DNA of 64,000 nucleotides from NCBI GenBank assembly GCA_009746045.1, contig RPFO01000154.1, positions 6,014,646 through 6,078,645 of the forward strand. The letters run 5' to 3'. Numbering within the stretch: position 1 is the first letter of the stretch; each line of letters opens with the position of its first letter. A program made the position numbers and the translations under genes. Under the pieces are notes generated by a model. The model was given only the letters and a program-made list of their open reading frames with translations. It did not search any database and was not told the DNA's origin. Shown in pieces: positions 56,615 to 64,000 of the stretch. Origin of the DNA: Mesostigma viride. Lineage: Eukaryota; Streptophyta; Mesostigmatophyceae; Mesostigmatales; Mesostigmataceae.

Positions 56615-57211
56615 TGTTACGTCGTGTAACTTTTGTTGTTGTTACGGACGTAAATTAGGTCCTTGGTTGCCTCAGCCATTCCGAAACAGTCCGTTGACTT
56701 TCCTAGGCTTACATGTAGTTAGTACCTTTTGACCGGTTGTTACCGGGCCATGTGACGTGGCAATTGTACAGACTGTGGGTCGGTGTAGTTGCGCCGCGCT
56801 GCGTAATTTTAGAAGTGGTCTTTATCCTAAGTGTGGATTGTGTGGACACGCGTTGTTCTTGTAGGCGAGGGTCGATGTCCTCTGGCATGCACGCATGTCG
56901 GTGTTGATTTATGCAGTCGTTGTCCTCTGTGAATTCAACTTGGCGATTAGTGTGTTATGATTTAACACGCGTACTGGGTTCGGAATTTAAAGTTCTTTTC
57001 CTCGGTTGTCTAAGGTTGAGTTAGTTGATGGCTGGTAACAGATTGACACACAAACATGCATTGAGAAATAGTAGTCGGTCGGTAGTTTCTAGGTCGTTTG
57101 CCTTTGGGGAAAATTCATCATCTACGTTAGTTAGCCTCGGTCAGATTAGGCGAGGCACTCCGTGGCCTGGACGAGGTGCTGGACGTGGTGTTTGTAGGCT
57201 AGGTCGTAACA
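56615..57211 (+). repeat. 3' LTR
   Basis: 597 bp, TGTTACGTCG to GTAACA, paired with 44,111-44,708. Ends are TG...CA. Confidence 0.93.
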
Positions 57212-57924
57212 GGTAGCTTATTAAGGATGATGGCAATAACTGTCAAGGGTTTGGGGTCACTATGCAACAAAAGACATCCATCCCATCCCACTGGACCTGA
57301 CTGAGGACTGATGCTCACGTAACGCTGCTATGTGTTAATTAATTCATTCATTAATGCAACAAAAGACGCCTGCAAGGCTACACAAGCATCAGTATTCACG
57401 CAGATATAACTGCCATGTTCACCTAAGTTTTAAGGTATGCTTGAAAGGAAAGCAGTGACTGTTAATTGCCATTGCTTACACATGCAGCCAAAGCAATGGC
57501 ATGCCTGACCGCTGCGTAGGCAATGTCTATCCTGACAACTTGGCTAACCCCCTTACGACTTTTCTTGTTTCTTGTCCCTCGCCTTACAATCCCTAAACTC
57601 ATGTCCATGCGCCTCCCCTCACCAGACACTCCCTCCATTCCTGCCCCTGCATCTTCCCTCACCTGATTCTCTCTCAGCAAATAAGTAAGCACTTGCGTGC
57701 CATGCGCAGAGGATGCCACGGAGTACTATATACATGAAATTCCCTTACCCCCAACTGTGAGACATCCTCACCGGATACTCCCTCTAGTAGTGCTCATATG
57801 TCTCCTCTCACAAAGAAAATCCGTGACACGTCCCCCCCCGGTGCCCCCCCTCACCAAACCACACTCCTAAAACACACACACACACAATAGTGACCACACA
57901 CACACACAACACTACACTATAGTG

Positions 57925-57979
<55 letters not shown>

Positions 57980-58454
57980 GGTTTATGCCTCGCTGTCAAC
58001 GTGTTTATTAATTAATTGTCATGATGGGATATTCCCAAAATCCCACCCATGCACCTCCCCTCATAGAATACTCCCTCTTCAACTACCCCCTTGCCTTCCC
58101 TCACCAGACACCCCCTCAACCATTGGCCGTGCTCCCCTCACCTGGTACTCCCTCCATCACAGCCTATATCTAATGAGACAACCAGCGCAGGCCTACCAGT
58201 ATGCCTCTACCGCAGCTCGTGAGACATCACCCATAGCCTGGTACTCCCTAAGTACTATTTGTAAGATGTTCCCTACATTACTAACCGTGAGACAACCCCC
58301 TGACCTGGTACTCGCTAAGCATGTACTATACATACCACTAAGATGTTCCCTACATACTAACCATGAGACACCCCCCCTCATCTGGTACTCGCGCATCCAC
58401 AGCTGGATGATCCCTAAATCCTTAGCCCTAAACCCTACCCCCCCCCCCCCTCAC
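57212..58454 (-). other. Intron-like region with decayed splice-donor copies
   Basis: Downstream of the exon ending at 58,455 the sequence repeats, on minus, GAGTACCAGGTGAGGGG and decayed forms at about 58,385, 58,300, 58,240, 58,150, 58,105, 58,065, 57,770 and 57,630. Several are followed by TGTCTCA(C/T)GGTTAGT. A (AC)n microsatellite (57,867-57,973) lies within. No exon was recognised. Confidence 0.6.
57867..57973. repeat. AC dinucleotide microsatellite
   Basis: Interrupted CACACA tracts, longest 57,931-57,973. Confidence 0.97.
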
Positions 58455-58575
58455 CTGGTACTCGCGCATCCACGGCTCGATGATCTGCATCCCCGTCGCC
58501 CGCCGCGATATCTGGAGCGCCAGCATGCAGTCCGCCAGGGGCTGCGCCACAACGCACGACCGAACCAAACAAGCG
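58455..58575 (-). CDS. Exon, about 120 nt, start uncertain
   Basis: Ends GAGTACCAG before GTGAGG. Encodes [36 protein letters not shown]. The 5' edge is obscured by a degenerate CAAGCATTGC array (58,585-58,650) and no clean acceptor was found. Confidence 0.6.
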
Positions 58576-60944
58576 TCGGAAAGCATGGGGCAAGCACGGG
58601 CAAGCATTGTCAAGCATTGCCAAGCATCGCCAAGCATGGGCAAGCACAATTACTTCCCTTAGCCCTTATTATGATGTTGCTCTAGATAGTTGTGTGTTCA
58701 CCTTGCCCTGGCTGGTCTAACGGCCTGCATGCCCCCAGTCCAATGAACCCACCTGCAGGTAGCTGCTACCTGCTCCTGTGGACTGCCTTGCTGACTTTGA
58801 GTGTGCCCAAGCACACACTAGATAAAGCAGACTTTGATAGGGTACGCTCAACCTATGTAGGAACTTATCACTCTCACTCACTGAGCACCCGTCAAGCACC
58901 CACTCGCAGGTAGCTGTTATCTCTTCCCCTAGAGGTTTTTCCTTTTACTGTCTCCCCCCTTATTCATCCCACCCTATTTTGCTTTTTCCTAACTGTCTCC
59001 CCCCATTTTTCTTCCCACCCTTTTTTTGCATTTAACCCCCCCGTTTCTGCTTCCCTTGCTATTCGTGCCCCGGTCTCGCCACGTTGCATGCCCACTACAT
59101 TGCGTACACCCTACCGTTTGAGCAAACCAAATAGACCCACCTGCAGGTAGCTGTGCAGGAACACAAAGGGCGCGGACGGCTGCAGCAGGCCAAACAGGGC
59201 ATTGGCGGCATCCAGGGGGAGTATGCTCTCGTTGGCCACCAGCAGGCTGCGGGGACACGAGGGGGTGGGAGGGGAGGGAGCAGAGGAAGAAATGTGCGGG
59301 AGGATTAGGACAACATTATCGCAAGCCAACCACCTGGAGGATGAATGGCGGGTGGTTAAGAGGAGGACAATGTCCTTGGCCATCAGCAGGCTGCGGGGAC
59401 AAGGCGAGGCGAGAGGGAGGGCGAGGAGAAAGTGTGAAAGCGGAGAGAGAACTAATAAATAATCATGGGAGGAAGGAGAAGGCAGAAAGACAGACGGGAC
59501 GGGGGAAGGCGGGAGGAAGCGGTGGCTAACGTTCTAGGGGGATTGGTTGATGAATTGAAAGGGGGGGGGGGGGGGGCGGGGGGGGGGGGGGTAGAAGATG
59601 GAGAATGAGGAGAAGGTATGATGCCGAGGAAAAGAGACGAGATACAAAGACGGTCAGGAAGAGGAGAGGAGAGGTCGGAAGGACGGAAGGACAAGAGATG
59701 CCATGAACATAAAAGGCAATTAACACACTTAGACTCGCCAATTCGATGCGCACAATTCTGACAGACTCCTGCATGTACCCATCCCTGGAACTAACGTAGA
59801 GCTTGCACGCCTGTCAATACACCTCTCCACCTCTCCCTTCCCGACACTAATACCGTGGGAAATCTCCCCCAAAGCGCTGTCGTGACAACCATAAGCACAG
59901 TGGTAGTACGACTATCAGTATGCAACAAAAGTAAATTACTTTTATGAAATTCAAAGTAAATTACTTTTATGAAATTGACATGAAATACCAATACCAGTAG
60001 GCACCTCACTTGATAAAAATCCTGATACTGCGCATCGAACCCCAGTGCCCCACCATCCTCGATCAGACACCTCAACAGCCAAAGGCGAGCTGTTCCGATG
60101 AATCTTGATAGAAACAAATCATCAGAAAACACAACAAATAATCGGAATAAAAATAATGATACCAAAAAATAATCGGAAAATACAAAAAGTCAGGGGGGGG
60201 GGGAAAGAAAACCGACCTGGTGAACCCCTGCTCGCCCCATCGCTGCAGCTCGTCCGGCGTCGCGAATCGGCTCACGCTGCCACTCGCGCGGCCCTTGCTC
60301 TGCTCCCGACCCTCCCCTTGCCTGTCCCTGGCCCCTCGGCCACTCGGCATGCCCTCCCCTGCCCCTGCCGCCATGGTCTCTGCCCCCTTGCCTGCTTGCC
60401 CATCCGCTGCCCCTGCCGCGGCTCCACGACTCTGAGCCGCAGCAGCCCCATCGTTCGCTGAGCCCTTCTCTTTACCCTCTTCTGCCGCCGAACCTGGCCC
60501 AGAGCCGCCAGCAGTAGCAGCAGCGTCCGCACTAGCGGTAACACTGCCGCCAGCGGGATGGTTTGTAGTGTTGTCCGCGGGGATTGTTAGTAGTGGGGAT
60601 GTCACCACACCGTCCATGGGCTTTGCTCCGTCGTCGCTCTCCGATGGTGCACCTTGTGCCTGCGCTGTCGCGGCATCATCGGCGCCCTGCGGTGGCGGGG
60701 CCGCCAGTGGTGGACAAACGGCATCAAGCACACGTGTGAGTAAAAGGAATAGCACGAGTACAGTCAATGATGAGGCGAAGTCACAATGAAGGAGAATTAT
60801 TCAAGTGCAGAGAAAAAAGTAATTCTTCATTTATTTATTTATGACAAGTGCAGAACAGCACGGAGAACTGAAGAGCGTGCAGAAAAAAAAGATAAAGTGG
60901 TGAAAAGAAACATACGGATAAAACATGGTGACACAAGGGGGGGG

Positions 60945-61043
<99 letters not shown>

Positions 61044-63645
61044 TCAAGTCAGGTATCAGAGAGAGTACTACAATGCTTGTGCTTAGGGCTTTTGGGAAAC
61101 GTCACATCAGCACAAGCACTGACCTGGTGGCTACCTTGTCACCAACAGCGCACATATGATCATGTCATTCCATTGCCGTCTGTACCTTCAAGGCGGCTAC
61201 CTTATCACCCTGCGCGTCATCTGCTGCAGAAGGAGCAGCCACAGCAGCCGCCGCGCTTCCATTGGCCGCTACTGCAGGCTTGGCCAACGACTCCTCTGTC
61301 GTCATCTTTAGGCGCTGCGCGTCGGGGCCTGGTTCGGACTTGGCTTTGGCGGCGGCGCGTGACGAACACAATAATTCCAGCGGCGCTTGCACAATGCTGG
61401 GGGGGGGGGGGGGCGGAGTCAACAGAACGTACAAACGAGAAGATACAAATGAGAGCAAACAAACGAGAACGAATAACAGAGTATTTACCAACGAGAGCAT
61501 ATAATAGAGAACGTACAAATGAGAAACGCCACGGACAACATACAAGCGAGAGCGAATAACAGAGTATTTACCAACGAGAGCATATAATAGAGAACATACA
61601 AATGAGAAACGCCAAGGACAACATACAAGCATGAACGAATAACAGAGTATTCACCAACGAGGACATAGAATAGAGAACATACTAATGAGAAACGCCACGG
61701 ACAACATACATAGCGAGGACATATAATAGAGAGCATGCACCGTTCATGGCATACATGTCAGTGACAGAGCCAGTGCCTTCATTTTCATGCTTATTCCCTG
61801 AAGTCATGTTTGCCGGAACGGATACCCAGCGAGAGGCCTGAAAGCAAAACTTGGGTCAAGGGGACCTGACCATTGGACCATATCTGCAAACCCAGTAGAA
61901 CACATGCCTCATAACGAATGGAAATACGTGCCTCACTACCAGAGGGAACACGGTGAAAATGGTGAAACCGTCCTGCACATGTGATTGCTTACTTGGCATA
62001 GCAGATGATATCGACATGGCTTGTGATGACGTGACCACAAGACCGCCCTACCTGCAAATCCACGTTGCTGGCTTGAATCGCTCTGCCTGGGTTGTCTGCC
62101 CACTAGAGGCAACGCACCGCAAAGAGTGAAACAGCGCTGCAAGCCTGAAGCTAGCAATCTGAACCTATGCCAGCACCCGTGCTTACTTGGCGTGGCATGC
62201 GTGGTCCATGTCGAGCTTAGCTTTGCGATGTCCAGCTACATATGACCACCCTATCTGGATGTGCATATACTGCTACAGATACTACAATGTCATTGCCCTT
62301 GCTTACTTGGCGTAGCATGCGTGTTCCATGTCGAGCTTAGTTTTGCGATGTCCAGCTACATATGGCCACCCTATCTGCATGTGCATATGCTGCTACAGAG
62401 ACTACAATGTCATTGCCCTTGCTTACTTGGCGTAGCATGCGTGGTCCATGTCGAACAACTTTGCGATGTCCAGCGAAGGCTTCTTGCCACCCGGGTAGGT
62501 GGAGCAGATGCCGCCGAAGCCTGTGGGGCCGACACGGTAAATAGACAAACGAATAGTAAGCTAAATAAATAGCGAGAAATAGAAGTAGGTGAATAGTAAG
62601 GAACAGAATATATACTACTATTGAGCAGATGCCGCCGAAGCCTGGGGGCCATTGTAGCCAATAGACAAACAAATAACTTACTACTAGGGGAATAGTAAGA
62701 CATTGAACATGGAGCAGATGCCACCGAAACCACGTGCATGCTGCGCTACAACCCCCCCAATAGAAATACGCTAACGTACCCCCCATCCGCTCGGCCACCG
62801 CGCCGGTGATCAGCCCTGCGCAGTTCTCAAAGACGAGCACCGATGTGGCGTCGCCCGCGAATACGTTGGACAGGGAGAGGAGGAGGGAGAGGGCGTCCAC
62901 GCGGATGTGCCTGCACATAAAAGATTTTATTGCGGTAAAGTATGGGTGAAAAGCAGGCGAGAACGATGTCGTGCTGGGGCAGAGAAGTAGACATAGATAG
63001 GTGAGAAGTAGGCAGAGCACGTCTACACGGATGTGCCTGCGCGCCCATGTATTTTTAGTAGTACTTGAAAATCCATACAACAAGGAAGGTGCGAAAAGGA
63101 CGTCACATTAAGGTGGATAAATAGCTAGGTGAAAAGAAGCCAGAGAACGTCCACGCAATTGTGCCCGCGCATCAGTTCTTGTGGCAAAAAGATATGCTAG
63201 GAAAGTGGGTAAAAGTCTAAAAGATACACTTCTAATACGGTAGTATTAGGAGAGGTATGGGAAGTGCATGATAGGTCGTGATAAGGTGCATAAGAAAACA
63301 GGTAAGCAGCCCGGGGAGCAAAATCATTTAGGGCTCATCGGCTTGGCTGCTTGATAGCATCTCCGAATCGAGAACTCGACGAAAAAACTTTGCTGGTCTC
63401 ATCAATTGTGATCCAACCATGTCGTGCAAACACTTGTAATAGATGTGCTCGCTTTAGGTAGTGATCCATGGGTAAAAATGTGTGTCTGTGCGTGTGTGAC
63501 AAATGGAACACGGCGCACCCATGTCTCAACTTCTTCCACCAACTCCACTTCAACCGGTTCAACCATAGGGGCCTCTTTTAGCAGCATGAACAGGAAGACC
63601 TACCCTGCCTTGAAATCCCCTTTCTTGAAATAGGCCTCGCAAATC
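58455..63645 (-). CDS. Multi-exon host gene, family not recognised (3' and 5' ends not found)
   Basis: Seven minus-strand exons are supported by CAG acceptors, GT donors and GC3-rich coding: 63,645-63,604; 62,910-62,780; 62,520-62,427; 61,396-61,186; 60,686-60,217; 59,246-59,141; about 58,575-58,455. The encoded pieces are mostly helical (YFKKGDFKA resembles a TPR repeat; [18 protein letters not shown]). Two exons (61.2-61.4 and 60.2-60.7 kb) encode Ala/Gly-rich disordered insertions. Other exons between these may be missed and the phases between all pairs are not verified, so it could be more than one gene. A large scaffold or trafficking protein is only a guess. Confidence 0.55.
58585..58650. 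repeat. 10-bp degenerate tandem repeat
   Basis: CAAGCATTGC / CAAGCATCGC / CAAGCATGGG / CAAGCACGGG copies. Confidence 0.85.
59141..59246 (-). CDS. Exon, 106 nt
   Basis: Acceptor CCCCGCAG, donor GTGGGT. Encodes [20 protein letters not shown] and [15 protein letters not shown]. Both exon edges have decayed copies in the introns. Confidence 0.7.
59555..59592. repeat. Poly-G tract
   Basis: G-run interrupted by one C. The antisense poly-Pro frame is an artefact. Confidence 0.95.
60217..60686 (-). CDS. Exon, about 470 nt, Ala/Gly-rich insert ending in an ordered segment
   Basis: Acceptor CCACCGCAG at 60,687-60,689, donor GTCGGT after 60,217. Encodes a Gly/Ala/Ser-rich stretch ([20 protein letters not shown]) and ends [20 protein letters not shown]. 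The last 20 residues look structured. Confidence 0.6.
60949..61041. repeat. GA dinucleotide microsatellite
   Basis: About 46 GA units. It produces Arg-Glu and Ser-Leu frames. Confidence 0.98.
61186..61396 (-). CDS. Exon, 211 nt, Ala-rich linker
   Basis: Acceptor after a C-tract (CCCCAG), donor GTACAG. Encodes [40 protein letters not shown] and [13 protein letters not shown]. Likely a disordered insert. Confidence 0.65.
61488..61735. repeat. 84-bp tandem repeat
   Basis: Three copies of CGAGAGCATATAATAGAGAA, ACAAATGAGAAACGCCACGG and ACAACATACAAGCGAGA with substitutions. Intronic. Confidence 0.9.
62190..62450 (-). repeat. 120-bp tandem copies of an exon-intron junction
   Basis: GACATGGACCACGCATGCTACGCCAAGTAAGC-type junctions occur at about 62,450-62,420 (real), 62,330-62,300 and 62,215-62,185, at a ~120-bp period. 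The copies include the GTAAGC donor and the following intron bases. Confidence 0.85.
62427..62520 (-). CDS. Exon, 94 nt
   Basis: Acceptor CCCCACAG, donor GTAAGC. Encodes [20 protein letters not shown] and [10 protein letters not shown]. Its 5' edge and 3' edge are both duplicated in the flanking introns. Confidence 0.7.
62780..62910 (-). CDS. Exon, 131 nt
   Basis: Acceptor TGTGCAG, donor GTACGT. Encodes [40 protein letters not shown] and RMG. Two decayed copies of its acceptor and first 30 bases lie upstream (see findings). Confidence 0.7.
63604..63645 (-). CDS. Exon, 42 nt, TPR-like
   Basis: Acceptor CTCTCGCAG, donor GTAGGTC. Encodes [13 protein letters not shown] plus split codons. YFKKGDFKA fits the end of a TPR helix A. 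Reading through without splicing meets TAG at once. A following open stretch (63,587-63,402) may hold another exon. Confidence 0.55.
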
Positions 63646-63879
63646 CTGCGAGAGAGACAACCAGGGAGTCAAGCAGGCGCAGCGAAATGAAATGACCAAC
63701 GAGAGAACCTATTCAACCTAGTGCCCAACGTGGTCCTATGGATGGCATGTTTTTCCTGTAACTGGAGGTCCAGCAAACAAATACCCCATAGGATAACTAC
63801 TAGAATAAATTTTTTGTTTAAGCAAAAAAGCTACTGTAGCGCGGCTCGGAATCATCAGCACCCTGCTCTGAATGATAGA

Positions 63880-64000
<121 letters not shown>

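Larger units (their letters stand above)
44111..57211 (+). mobile_element. Ty3/gypsy-like LTR retrotransposon with nested insertions
   Basis: Both LTRs are present, in order LTR, primer site, leader with a 22-bp array, gag with a CCHC knuckle, protease, RT start, polypurine tract, LTR. The flanks GGCAG (44,106-44,110) and GGTAG (57,212-57,216) are a 5-bp target duplication with one mismatch. Total span 13.1 kb includes a ~640-bp insert and a 5.03-kb DIRS-like element. Without these it is about 7.4 kb, and part of pol (RT active site, RNase H, integrase) is missing. Several frameshifts: a relic. Confidence 0.9.

Noticed and set aside
57808-57999. Val-Cys-rich frame
   Set aside because: Artefact of the AC microsatellite.

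Overview
This is a eukaryotic nuclear window. It has GT-AG spliced exons with high GC at third positions, AATAAA-type 3' ends, many microsatellites and minisatellites, TTAATTAA-rich junctions, and several layers of retrotransposons nested in each other. Exon style and repeat style suggest a repeat-rich unicellular alga, most likely green (chlorophyte or prasinophyte grade). That is an inference from style; no marker gene fixes the taxon.

Layout. 0-3.2 kb: a dispersed repeat, a CACACG array, a decayed minus-strand coding region and a plausible two-exon plus-strand gene. 3.8-7.3 kb: GGGA, 44-bp, 56-bp and 46-bp tandem arrays. 7.6-10.9 kb: 3' part of a host gene with a long Ser/Gly-rich tail. 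11-19 kb: SINE/LINE fragments, a spliced recombinase-like gene with an in-frame stop, a 1.1-kb GGTGAG array joined to a GGTG array, and a terminal-inverted-repeat element. 19.9-21.5 kb: a two-exon globin gene with a repeated N-terminal extension. 23.8-35 kb: LINE fragments, a candidate DNA element with palindromic ends, a 393-bp tandem array carrying a tRNA-like Pol III box, and two perfect 206-bp palindromes that bound one element with a 5-bp target duplication. 35.3-41.1 kb: a nearly full-length but broken non-LTR retrotransposon (ORF1p and RT) that carries two other insertions. 41.3-41.6 kb: a fold-back element made of LINE 3' ends. 44.1-57.2 kb: a Ty3/gypsy-like LTR retrotransposon with both LTRs, interrupted by a small unclassified insert and by a complete-length DIRS-like tyrosine-recombinase retrotransposon (49,777-54,809). 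57.5-63.7 kb: exons of a minus-strand host gene of unrecognised family, followed by short arrays and a terminal GAT microsatellite.

Two things stand out. First, the DIRS-like element encodes an exact 2A-like ribosome-skipping motif (GDVESNPGP) at the seam between RNase H and the tyrosine recombinase. It is well placed to release the recombinase as a separate polypeptide. Second, the introns of the host genes repeatedly contain decayed tandem copies of the neighbouring exon edge with its splice site ('ghost' splice junctions), at nearly every exon examined. This suggests that introns here grow by local tandem duplication across splice junctions.

Most mobile-element ORFs carry frameshifts, so they are relics or the assembly has indels; the sequence alone does not separate these.
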